Below are positions 16,908 to 24,439 of a DNA stretch of 64,000 bases, in pieces; the stretch's first letter is position 1; every line of letters begins with the position of its first letter. The stretch is taken from the NCBI RefSeq assembly GCF_021648855.1, contig NZ_JAKJHX010000012.1, positions 1 to 64,000 of the forward strand, given 5' to 3'. The translations under genes were made by a program, and so were the position numbers. This DNA is from Tychonema litorale BBK16. GTDB lineage: Bacteria > Cyanobacteriota > Cyanobacteriia > Cyanobacteriales > Microcoleaceae. Under the pieces are notes generated by a model, which worked only from the letters and a program-made list of their open reading frames with translations, made no database searches and was not told the origin of the DNA.

Positions 16908-17978
16908 ATGCCCAATACACTCGATGTTAGTTCAGTCCTAGAAATCCTGCGACCCGTCCAAGACCCCGAACTACAAAAGAGTTTGGTCGAATTGAACATG
17001 ATCCGCAACATCAAAATCGACGGCGGAGTCGTCAGCTTCACCTTAGTGCTGACCACGCCAGCTTGTCCGCTGCGAGAATTTATTGTCGATGATTGCAAAA
17101 GAGCGGTCAAACAGTTGCCAGGAGTCGAAACAGTGGCTGTGGAGGTGACAGCAGAAACACCGCAGCAGAAAGGAATGGTCGATCGCCAAGGCATAGAAGG
17201 CGTTAAAAATATTATCGCAATTTCCAGCGGCAAAGGTGGTGTCGGCAAAAGTACAGTGGCGGTAAACGTGGCTGTAGCCCTGGCTCAAACCGGCGCTAAG
17301 GTGGGTTTACTGGATGCCGATATCTATGGGCCCAACGACCCGACGATGTTGGGGCTAGCGGACGCTAAAGTCATGGTTAAGGACGGCAAAAGCGGGGAAA
17401 GTCTGGAACCAGCTTTCAATTACGGTGTCAAATTGGTATCGATGGCATTTTTAATTGAGAAAGACCAGCCTGTAATTTGGCGAGGCCCAATGTTGAACGG
17501 AATCATCCGGCAGTTTCTCTACCAAGTGAATTGGGGCGATTTGGACTATCTGATTGTGGATATGCCTCCGGGTACTGGAGACGCGCAGTTGACTATGGCG
17601 CAGGCGGTGCCGATGGCCGGTGTGGTGATTGTGACGACTCCGCAGACTGTCTCGCTGTTGGATTCCCGCAAAGGGTTGAAGATGTTCCAGCAGTTGGGTG
17701 TGTCGGTGTTGGGAATTGTGGAAAATATGAGCTATTTTGTGCCACCGGATATGCCGGATAAGCAATACGATATTTTCGGTTCTGGTGGTGGGGAAAGGAC
17801 GGCTGCGGAGTTGGGAGTGCCACTGTTAGGGCGGATTCCGCTGGAAATTCCGTTGCGGGAAGGTGGCGATTCGGGTGTACCGATTGTGGTGGGACAACCG
17901 GGTTGTGCTTCGGCGAGGGAGTTGCGCGCGATCGCGGGTAGGATTGCGGGTAAAGTTTCTGTAGCAGCTTTAGCCTAA
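16908..17978 (+). CDS. mrp: Mrp/NBP35 (ApbC-type) P-loop ATPase, Fe-S carrier
   Basis: Start chosen at ATG 16908 (MPNTLDVSSVLEILRPV), with GGAG 7 bases upstream; ATG 16893 and a TTG at 16860 are weaker. An N-terminal MIP18/DUF59 domain covers residues about 1-85. The deviant Walker A GKGGVGKST is at residues 108-116, followed by switch motifs DADIYGPNDP and DMPPGTGDAQLT. The family loads or transfers Fe-S clusters. The CPxC cluster motif found in many relatives after VENMSYF is absent (it reads VPPDMPDKQYD), which I believe is usual for cyanobacterial members. Monocistronic. Confidence 0.92.
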   Translation: MPNTLDVSSVLEILRPVQDPELQKSLVELNMIRNIKIDGGVVSFTLVLTTPACPLREFIVDDCKRAVKQLPGVETVAVEVTAETPQQKGMVDRQGIEGVKNIIAISSGKGGVGKSTVAVNVAVALAQTGAKVGLLDADIYGPNDPTMLGLADAKVMVKDGKSGESLEPAFNYGVKLVSMAFLIEKDQPVIWRGPMLNGIIRQFLYQVNWGDLDYLIVDMPPGTGDAQLTMAQAVPMAGVVIVTTPQTVSLLDSRKGLKMFQQLGVSVLGIVENMSYFVPPDMPDKQYDIFGSGGGERTAAELGVPLLGRIPLEIPLREGGDSGVPIVVGQPGCASARELRAIAGRIAGKVSVAALA

Positions 17979-17994
17979 ATTACATCGGAATTAA

Positions 17995-18146
17995 CATGAC
18001 CCGGAATGAGGAGACGGCAGTGCCGTGTCCCTACAGATGATTTTGGGGTAGCCGTGTCCTCATTCACATGACCCGAAATCAGGAGACGGCAATGCCGTGT
18101 CCCTACCTGATGATTTCGGGGTAGGGACACGGCATTGCCATCTCCG
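17995..18146. repeat. Three R1-type repeats, two direct and one inverted
   Basis: Two direct copies of ACATGACCCGnAAT-nn-GGAGACGGCA(G/A)TGCCGTGTCCCTAC (17995-18034 and 18066-18106) and an inverted copy (18110-18146). A partial R1 remnant (GTAGCCGTGTCC) lies between them. Confidence 0.85.
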
Positions 18147-18203
18147 AACTCGATCGCCAAAAAACGATAAGCTATAGACAGCAAACACAACATTCAAAAA
18201 ATT

Positions 18204-18395
18204 ATGATTTTTCCAGGTTCAGCAGTTCGAGTTAAAGATACCACCGAGATTTACTACGGCTTTCAAGGACTTGTTCAGCGAGTCACCGACGGAAAAGTCG
18301 CGGTACTATTTGAAGGTGGCAATTGGGACAAACTGATTTCATTTCGGCTGTCGCAATTAGAACTTGTGGATGCTACCGCAGGCCGAATTAAATAA
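18204..18395 (+). CDS. ndhS: NAD(P)H dehydrogenase subunit NdhS
   Basis: 63 aa, SH3-like. The segments [21 protein letters not shown] and [20 protein letters not shown] match NdhS (Ssl0352 in Synechocystis, CRR31 in plants), the subunit that forms part of the ferredoxin-docking site of the photosynthetic NDH-1 complex and so takes part in cyclic electron flow. It is a stand-alone small gene, as usual for ndhS. Confidence 0.88.
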   Translation: MIFPGSAVRVKDTTEIYYGFQGLVQRVTDGKVAVLFEGGNWDKLISFRLSQLELVDATAGRIK

Positions 18396-18558
18396 TCATC
18401 GGGAATTGGGCATGGGGCATGGGGCATCGGGAATTGGGCATTGTTGAGTGTTGACTGTTAACCAACAACAAATAACCAATAACCAATAACCAACAACAAC
18501 TCACAAAATTCCAATTCCCAATTTCCCAATTCCCAATTCCCAATTCCCAATTCCCAAT
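18396..18558. repeat. Heptanucleotide repeats between ndhS and the HAS-barrel gene
   Basis: GGGCATG/GGGAATTG units at the left, AACCAAC and AATAACC arrays in the middle, and TTCCCAA units running up to the ATG at 18559. The downstream ribosome-binding region is therefore made of repeat sequence and has no Shine-Dalgarno motif. Confidence 0.85.
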
Positions 18559-19227
18559 ATGCGTATAAACCTCCCCCAATTTCCAGAGAAAGAGCGTCTG
18601 AACGACCATATTGGCGAAATTATTGAAACTACAACTACAGAATTTCTAGCCCAATGTTTAGATCCAGAAGACCTGAGTTTTCCGGCGATGCCACCTTTCG
18701 GGAGTTGGGTGAAAGCAACAGATGAACAGTCAGGAAATCTGGTGATAGCAGTAGTTTACCATGCGACAACTAGCCCGATCGACACAGTGCACAGAGCGCG
18801 GGCATTGGGGATGTCGCTACAAGAGTTGCGGGAGGAACAACCCCAGATTTTTGCGATGTTAAAGACCGAGTTTCGATCGGCAATTGTGGGTTTTGAAACT
18901 GCTGGTGAAAGCTTGAACGGTTTTGCGCCACAACGGGGAACTATTTATCAGTATATTCCGCCACGGCCGCCACAAATTCACCAGGCGGTGTATCGGTGTG
19001 AACCGGATGAGGTGATTAATTTTAGTGTTCAGTTGGATTTTTTGAGGACTTTGCTGGGGGTGGCGAATGCGCCGGTGGAGGCGCTGACGGCGGCGGCGAT
19101 TCGGGAGATTTATCAGTTGCGAAAGCGCGATCGATCTTGGTTGGTGGAAGCGGGGAGGAGTTTGAGTGTTTTGTTGAAGGATGATTACGATCGGTTGCGG
19201 GTGATTTTGAGTCAGATTCATCCTTAA
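18559..19227 (+). CDS. HAS-barrel-type conserved cyanobacterial protein
   Basis: 222 aa. It matches a cyanobacterial family I recall as HAS-barrel domain proteins, resembling the N-terminal barrel of HerA-type ATPases: VIETTTTEFLAQCL, MPPFGSWVKA, VYHATTSPIDTVHRARALGMSLQELREEQPQI, and the C-terminal SVLLKDDYDRLRVILSQIHP. Function is unknown; HAS barrels mediate assembly of ATPase complexes elsewhere, but no ATPase gene is adjacent. Codon use drifts to very GC-rich in the last third (19040-19210), compared with the AT-rich genes that follow. Confidence 0.75.
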   Translation: MRINLPQFPEKERLNDHIGEIIETTTTEFLAQCLDPEDLSFPAMPPFGSWVKATDEQSGNLVIAVVYHATTSPIDTVHRARALGMSLQELREEQPQIFAMLKTEFRSAIVGFETAGESLNGFAPQRGTIYQYIPPRPPQIHQAVYRCEPDEVINFSVQLDFLRTLLGVANAPVEALTAAAIREIYQLRKRDRSWLVEAGRSLSVLLKDDYDRLRVILSQIHP

Positions 19228-19248
19228 TCATCGCCATTACTCCAACCA

Positions 19249-19489
19249 TGCGTCTAAGTCTAAGCAACCGTCAGCTTAGGAGTCACAAGCTCAAAAACCA
19301 GCAGGATCGCGGTAACTGAGTGTGATCGCTAACAGAGATCGCTCAAACGTTAGCCGTTGGGTGAGTGAAGAGCGAGATCCGTCTGCCGAGGCGGTATTTG
19401 CGATTAAGCAAGCGTTGCAGACATTCAATCGGGAAGCGGCTAATGAATTCGTTAGGTTGTACCTGGGAAATGGCGAGGAAAATGGTTAA
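19249..19489 (+). pseudogene. Frameshifted small helix-turn-helix regulator
   Basis: A frame starting at ATG 19249 (MRLSLSNRQLRSHKLKNQQ) stops at about 19319, and the adjacent frame, open from 19316, continues as LSVIANRDRSNVSRWVSEERDPSAEAV and ends at TAA 19487-19489. The second part is an XRE-type HTH (recognition helix RSNVSRW, then ERDPSAEAV) followed by a helical tail. Joined by a one-base shift near 19310-19316 they would give a plausible 80-aa protein. Translation from GTG 19322 would give a 55-aa fragment. It precedes a toxin-antitoxin pair on the same strand. Confidence 0.5.
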
Positions 19490-19524
19490 GTTCTGAATAA
19501 ATTTATTGAGGCAGTTGTCAGATT

Positions 19525-19857
19525 ATGGTGACAGTATCAATCAAAGATGAATATGTTGAAGTATTGAGTGCTTTGGGTGATTTGCAGGCGGCTATGGATT
19601 TGGCAATCCAACGCTATACCATCGAGCAGATTACCGCAAAAGTTGCTGAACTTCGACAAAGAAATGCTCAGTATCAAGCTAAATATGGGATGGATTATCT
19701 CACTTTTAACCAGCGACTTTCTGAAGATGAAGTTTTTATCGTCAATCTAGAATCGAAGGTTAGTAATTTGTGGGAGATTGACTTGGCAGATTGGGAATTT
19801 TGCTATAAGGGGATAGGAGATTGGACGCGAAAATTACAGAATATTTTGCTGATGTAA
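19525..19857 (+). CDS. Probable antitoxin of a TumE-type pair (TumA position)
   Basis: 110 aa, helical at the N-terminus (residues 10-60, EYVEVLSALGDLQAAMDLAIQRY then a Lys/Arg/Gln-rich helix) and acidic in the middle. I recognise no named domain. The assignment comes from position: its end overlaps by 37 bases the start of a TumE/DUF6516-like gene, as expected for an antitoxin-first operon. The C-terminal WEFCYKGIGDW segment is unusual for DNA-binding antitoxins, so repression of its own promoter is not evident. Confidence 0.5.
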   Translation: MVTVSIKDEYVEVLSALGDLQAAMDLAIQRYTIEQITAKVAELRQRNAQYQAKYGMDYLTFNQRLSEDEVFIVNLESKVSNLWEIDLADWEFCYKGIGDWTRKLQNILLM

Positions 19858-20216
19858 TTGCCCTTGCTCAAGCTACTTTTGAAGGGGTAAAGTACGTTAA
19901 TGATGTGACACCATTAAGGGCTATTTTGCGGCTAGAGGCTAAATATGGGATTTATCGGGTGTTGATTACAGAATTGTTTAGCGATGAAGTACGAAAATAT
20001 CGGTATTATGTTTTAGAGGGCGATCGCGTAGAAGCTGGTTTTGACAATAGCCCTGACCCCCGTGCTATTCGGCTCAAGTATGGTAGGATTGGGGCAGAAT
20101 ATGCGGGTGAAAATGTTCCTCACTTGCATTTAGAAAATAAAAGGGAGTTAGTGTTAACGGAAGAGATGACATTTGCTGATTTTGTGGATTGGTTGAAAAC
20201 AAATATTTCAAATTGA
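19821..20216 (+). CDS. TumE (DUF6516) family toxin-like protein
   Basis: 131 aa. The pattern RAILRLEAKYGIYRVLITE, YRYYVLEGDRVEAGFDN, NVPHLHLE and a C-terminal acidic helix (EEMTFADFVDWLKTN) fits the TumE/DUF6516 family, a toxin in small two-gene modules. There is no in-frame ATG before the conserved region; the likely start is TTG 19821 with GGAG directly before it and AAGGGG further up. This, with the 37-base overlap, suggests translational coupling to the upstream gene and low, balanced expression. Confidence 0.6.
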   Translation: MDAKITEYFADVIALAQATFEGVKYVNDVTPLRAILRLEAKYGIYRVLITELFSDEVRKYRYYVLEGDRVEAGFDNSPDPRAIRLKYGRIGAEYAGENVPHLHLENKRELVLTEEMTFADFVDWLKTNISN

Positions 20217-20239
20217 AGGTAATCACTAGGCAATTATTT

Positions 20240-20461
20240 ATGAACCCCCAATCTGGAACCAAATCACCCTTGGATCGTAAACCGCAAATTACCCTAACAG
20301 AACTCCATCAAAAAATTGATGCTGGAGTTAAAATTGCTATTGCTAAAGCCATAGAAAAACACCGCAAATTAGGGGAATCAATTAGCATTTGGCAAGATGG
20401 CAAAGTAATTACTTTAACTGCCGATCAAATTCCTCCACTGAAATTAGATAATGATAGTTAA
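20240..20461 (+). CDS. Small hypothetical protein, 73 aa
   Basis: Start at ATG 20240, 23 bases after the TumE-like stop, so it may be the third gene of that operon. The sequence has a helical centre (LTELHQKIDAGVKIAIAKAIEKHRKLGES) and a short beta C-terminus (ISIWQDGKVITLTADQIPP). That layout is common in small cyanobacterial proteins linked to toxin-antitoxin or transposon loci, but I cannot name a family. Confidence 0.5.
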   Translation: MNPQSGTKSPLDRKPQITLTELHQKIDAGVKIAIAKAIEKHRKLGESISIWQDGKVITLTADQIPPLKLDNDS

Positions 20462-20520
20462 TCCTTATTTTGCCATCAAATGAGGAACAGATATTGTAGT
20501 CAAAAAATTTGGACAATTAT

Positions 20521-20724
20521 TTAGGATTCGGCTACTTTTTCTGGTACTCGCCTATATTTGCCATCTAAACGTTCCTGTCGCTGACGGCGGTTGTCAGCTT
20601 CTAACATTGCCAGCACTTCATCTAATTTTAGCGTCCAAGCATCAAGCAGGCGACAAGATTCTCGCATCCTAGCAACATTTTGTTGTCTTGTCTCTAAATC
20701 CGGTATTCTTGGCTGTTGAGTCAT
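20521..20724 (-). CDS. Small hypothetical protein, 67 aa
   Basis: Start set at ATG 20724, which overlaps the TGA of the upstream gene (ATGA), showing a translationally coupled pair. The protein is almost entirely helical and charged (LETRQQNVARMRESCRLLDAW, then a coiled-coil-like LDEVLAMLEADNRRQRQERLDG). No homology recognised. Confidence 0.55.
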   Translation of the reverse strand: MTQQPRIPDLETRQQNVARMRESCRLLDAWTLKLDEVLAMLEADNRRQRQERLDGKYRRVPEKVAES

Positions 20725-21065
20725 GGCAGATTCCAACTCCTTTTGATTTCTTGAATACTAGCTTCGGAGGCATCAGCGATTGCCTCTCCCTGGTCTATTG
20801 TCCTATACAAAAAGTCTAGCACATCGGCCGTTGCTGCTGGTTGAGATTCTGCCACCTGTTGCAAGATTCTGTGCAAGCGGTTGTAGGGAATTCTCAGGCG
20901 TTCCTTAACATTATCAATCGCTTCTAACTCAGGCATTGTTTCCTGGGTTTCGCCAAATTGCTGTAAGAGGGAATATTCTGCTGCTGTTGCTATATCTAGA
21001 AGTGCGGCTAACCGCTGTTGTAATCTGAAAATAGTGCTGATAGTTTGGTCGGGTAATTTTGCCAT
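20721..21065 (-). CDS. Hypothetical protein, 114 aa
   Basis: All-helical, soluble protein of unknown function. It is the first gene of a two-gene unit: its stop overlaps the ATG of the 67-aa gene by four bases. The amphipathic helices (RLQQRLAALLDIATAAEYSLL; RIPYNRLHRILQQVAE) suggest oligomerisation. The strict coupling with a second small helical protein suggests a two-protein module, possibly toxin-antitoxin, but this is only inferred from architecture. Confidence 0.55.
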   Translation of the reverse strand: MAKLPDQTISTIFRLQQRLAALLDIATAAEYSLLQQFGETQETMPELEAIDNVKERLRIPYNRLHRILQQVAESQPAATADVLDFLYRTIDQGEAIADASEASIQEIKRSWNLP

Positions 21066-21156
21066 GAATTTGAATTTGGAGTGACAAATTATCAGTATAA
21101 TAGCACTTCAGGATCGCCAATCAGTCGGTCATCATTTATTTAAACCAAGAAATCAT

Positions 21157-21456
21157 ATGTGGGTAGAAATAACAACGCTAAATCAGATTCCTGAATCGGA
21201 TATTCTAAGGGCTAAAGTTGAGGGCATTTCGCTAATTTTGAACCGTCAAGGTAGGAATGTGACTTGTTACCGCAATGCTTGCACTCATTTGGAATATCCG
21301 ATTGATATGGGTAAGGTAAGTGACGGTATCATTACCTGTCCGTTTCACAAATTTCGGTACAAGTTAGATACGGGTAAATGTTTGAATGCACCCGATTCTC
21401 TGGAATCTTATCCGGTGAAGATTGAAGGCGATCGCGTTTTTGTAGAAATAGATTAA
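21157..21456 (+). CDS. Rieske [2Fe-2S] domain protein
   Basis: 99 aa with one Rieske domain: Cys42 and His44 in CTHLEYP, Cys61 and His64 in CPFHKFRY, the correct C-x-H...C-x2-H spacing of bacterial ferredoxin-type Rieske proteins. There is no membrane anchor or signal peptide, so it is a soluble electron carrier or regulatory subunit. The 28-base palindrome-rich gap downstream separates it from the convergent membrane-protein gene. The redox partner is not in the window. Confidence 0.88.
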   Translation: MWVEITTLNQIPESDILRAKVEGISLILNRQGRNVTCYRNACTHLEYPIDMGKVSDGIITCPFHKFRYKLDTGKCLNAPDSLESYPVKIEGDRVFVEID

Positions 21457-21480
21457 TCAGGGTTTACGCACTCCGACAAA

Positions 21481-21544
21481 GAAACCGGGTTTTTCACGAA
21501 ATAGTTCGTTACACACCCTAAATTGGGTGAAAAACCCGGTTTCT
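21481..21544. repeat. Palindromic element P (GAAACCGGGTTTTT...AAAAACCCGGTTTC)
   Basis: Inverted repeat with 14-base arms between the convergent Rieske and VIT/vWA genes. Further copies lie at 56952, 58665, 60257, 61701 and 62199. Confidence 0.85.
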
Positions 21545-21555
21545 GAGCCCATGCG

Positions 21556-24435
21556 TTACACCATTTTTTCGCGCCGCTGACGGAGGAAAATCGCCAAAAG
21601 CCCGATCGCGCCAACCCCCAAAAGCAGCCATTCCGCCGGTTCAGGAACCCCAGAAACATTCAGAGGATTTCCCGGTTTAGTCAACTCCTCCTTACCAGAT
21701 TCCACCTCGCGTTCAAATCGATCTTTCTTCGCTTCAGCTTGTTTTAGCTGCTGCCTTTGGGCATCATTAACTAACACAATCATCGAAGAATAGGGCGTCA
21801 CCACTTTAAAGGATTTTGCGATTGAGTGCATCGCATCTAATTGACTTAATTGATTGGAACTTTTCTCTTTGCTAAGCGCCATAATTAACTGTCGCGCAGC
21901 TATAGGTTTAAAACCTTCATTTTTGTCATCTTTTAACTCTGTAGCAGCCACAGATTGCAGAGCTTTTTCCGATTTCGGCTTTTTGACATAACTCCAAGCA
22001 TAGCCATCAACCACGCTAACTATAGAATTGCCCGATGCTGCTGTCGTCGCCACTCGCTGCATCGCCTCTTTAATATCTGTCGCAACCCCGCCACCGCTAT
22101 CTTGAATCACCTTTAAGGTAGCGTCGTCATAACCTGGTGGCAAACCCCCCAAATGCACTGTCCACAGGGGTGAGGGCATGGAAAGGGTGTTTTTGCGATC
22201 GTCTGATAATTCGTAACTATGGCGATCGCTCACCAGAAATACACTATCATAAGTGCGATCGGCGCGCAACTGTGCAAACTGTTGCAATATATCCTTCAAT
22301 TGGAGCGTACCATAAAACGTTAACTTTCCCACATCAAAACTGCGTAAATCTTTCACCAACTTCGGTGGCATCCCCGCAGCACTAGCCACATACAAATCCA
22401 CAGTATTTCCTGCTAAAACATTCCCTTTCAACCATTGAAAACTCTCTTTTATATCCTTACTTTCCGTCGCCATACTGCGAGAAGTATCCAGCACAACAGC
22501 AAACTTTTTGCCTTGTGGCAATAAGTAACTTGCATCAACCAACGGCTTAGCCGAAATGGTATTTTCTCCCGGCAAAGTTGCGAGACGTGGTATTATTTGT
22601 GGCGGTGCAACTGCGTTCACAAATGCTGGAAGCCAAATTTCTTTAGCCTCTTTGCTGCTGTATTTTACCTGTTTCCCTGCAATAGTGCGGCGAGTATTTT
22701 TGTCCCAAAAAATGTTGCGTTTCTCAGCTAAATTCGGCATAGCCCAACCCTGTGCTTGTCGCATGACTTTGTAAGTCATCCACAGGTGCATTTCTTTTGG
22801 CCCATCCGTTTGTGTTGTGAATTCTCGTTTAGCAGGGATTGGAAAAGCCCGCAAGCGATATTGTTTAGGGCCAATTTGTTCTAGCAAAGCCGGATCTACA
22901 TTTTCTCTCACTTGCTGATTGTAGACTTGCTGTGCGGCACCTCTGGGCGATACGGTAAATGCAAAACGTTTTTTCAAATCCCCAGTATCTCCCAGCCAAA
23001 TCCCTGTAACGGCAGCACTTTCTGGTAACGAGAAGTAATAGAATACTTCTTGTAAGTTCGGCGTTTGATTTTTGTAAACTTCGTAGAGTTGAACATCAGC
23101 CCAATCGCCATTTTCTGTGACTGTCACTGCTTGGGATTCTAGCCATACTTTTTCCTGATTGACATTCAGCAAACCTGCTTTAGCTTCTTCCCGGTTCGAG
23201 GTTGACTGTACCGCGTATTGTACTGCTTCTCGATCGCCTTTTTGCAATTCCGTGTCAAAAAATTCACCGTAGAGTTTTTCGGCTTTTTTAGTATCCGCGC
23301 TAGAACCTTGATACAAAAACGAAGACATTAAGAAATTATAGCTGTTCTGCACAGTCTTAGCCGCAGCTTCATTCAAATTCAAAGTATTTTTGTACATCTC
23401 AGAAATGTGGTTATTTTCTTCCACCGTGCTGAGGTAGCGGTAAGGATGCAAATAAGCGTTGACTAAGCCCGATCGCACTATATCAGATTTCGCTAACAAA
23501 GTTTGCCGGCTGCTCTCATCTTTGGGCGGAGTCGCCAGCATTTTCAGTGCTTGAATTTGCGGCTGTTGCTGCAAAGCTGCAAAAATAGCCACCCAAGCTG
23601 CGATGACTCCTAAGCTTCCGATCATCGCCTGGTTTTTTCCATACTGGGAAGCAAAACTGCGAAATATTTTGCGCCCTGATTGGATATAAAGAAAGCCGTA
23701 AAGCGAAGGCATTACCACGAATAAGCTGGAGGTGAAACCAAACATGATTAGAGATAATGGCAGCCACCAAATGATCGAGAATGAACTGTATTGCAAAGAC
23801 TCGATCAGTGGTTTTACCCAAGCAAAGCTAAAAAATCCAACGATAGTGACAATTGCGACAGGTAAAGCGTAAAACATCAGTAATGTTGCCGCCCAAGCAC
23901 CAACCACTAGCATCAGACTGTGAAATGCTAATTGGATCGATGCAGTGTTTTTCTGTCCAATTAACCTAGTTAAGAAAAACTGCTTTTGCTGGGATTTTTC
24001 TGGGACTAATTCAGATTCGCTATTTTCTATTTTTCCCAGATATCCGTACAGGATTTCAACTAAAAATGCTCCTATACATAAAGCTATGGTAGCGATGATT
24101 TGAGAACTCGCTGGAGTAAGTTGCCGCAGTAGGAATAAGCGGATTAAGCAGAGCAAAAATAGCGGTGCTTCAACTCCGTAAAACAGACGCATTAGCTGCA
24201 ATGGCTGCTTCCTAAAATACCTGGCTCCGATTATGGTAGACACTGTAGGTACTGCGATAAGTGCTGTTAGGGTTAAGGCAAATTCCAGGGGGATAATTCC
24301 ATCAATGGTGGCTTGAAATAATGGTATTGCCAGATAGGGTAAAATTCCGAGATAGACAATTGATAGAAATGTGAGATTCCATAGCCAAAAGATTGACTGA
24401 AATATGATATTTAGTGCAAGTTTAAATCTTTTCAT
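21556..24435 (-). CDS. Multi-pass membrane protein with VIT and vWA domains and PEP-CTERM tail
   Basis: 959 aa. The first ~320 residues hold about eight membrane helices. A VIT-like beta domain follows (about 430-560, e.g. GDWADVQLYEVYKNQ and YRLRAFPIPA). A vWA domain has the MIDAS DTSRS at residues 650-654. The C-terminus is a sorting signal, VPEPAEW at about 930, a hydrophobic helix and RQRR. This layout fits the PEP-CTERM integral membrane protein family TIGR02921. Start ATG 24435 has AGGATG upstream. It lies 4 bases after the exosortase stop, so the two are cotranscribed. The exosortase should cleave near the VPEP motif and possibly transfer the protein to a new anchor. Vault-like VIT/vWA proteins bind ligands or partners through metal; the partner here is unknown. 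Confidence 0.85.
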   Translation of the reverse strand: MKRFKLALNIIFQSIFWLWNLTFLSIVYLGILPYLAIPLFQATIDGIIPLEFALTLTALIAVPTVSTIIGARYFRKQPLQLMRLFYGVEAPLFLLCLIRLFLLRQLTPASSQIIATIALCIGAFLVEILYGYLGKIENSESELVPEKSQQKQFFLTRLIGQKNTASIQLAFHSLMLVVGAWAATLLMFYALPVAIVTIVGFFSFAWVKPLIESLQYSSFSIIWWLPLSLIMFGFTSSLFVVMPSLYGFLYIQSGRKIFRSFASQYGKNQAMIGSLGVIAAWVAIFAALQQQPQIQALKMLATPPKDESSRQTLLAKSDIVRSGLVNAYLHPYRYLSTVEENNHISEMYKNTLNLNEAAAKTVQNSYNFLMSSFLYQGSSADTKKAEKLYGEFFDTELQKGDREAVQYAVQSTSNREEAKAGLLNVNQEKVWLESQAVTVTENGDWADVQLYEVYKNQTPNLQEVFYYFSLPESAAVTGIWLGDTGDLKKRFAFTVSPRGAAQQVYNQQVRENVDPALLEQIGPKQYRLRAFPIPAKREFTTQTDGPKEMHLWMTYKVMRQAQGWAMPNLAEKRNIFWDKNTRRTIAGKQVKYSSKEAKEIWLPAFVNAVAPPQIIPRLATLPGENTISAKPLVDASYLLPQGKKFAVVLDTSRSMATESKDIKESFQWLKGNVLAGNTVDLYVASAAGMPPKLVKDLRSFDVGKLTFYGTLQLKDILQQFAQLRADRTYDSVFLVSDRHSYELSDDRKNTLSMPSPLWTVHLGGLPPGYDDATLKVIQDSGGGVATDIKEAMQRVATTAASGNSIVSVVDGYAWSYVKKPKSEKALQSVAATELKDDKNEGFKPIAARQLIMALSKEKSSNQLSQLDAMHSIAKSFKVVTPYSSMIVLVNDAQRQQLKQAEAKKDRFEREVESGKEELTKPGNPLNVSGVPEPAEWLLLGVGAIGLLAIFLRQRREKMV

Positions 24436-24439
24436 TGTT

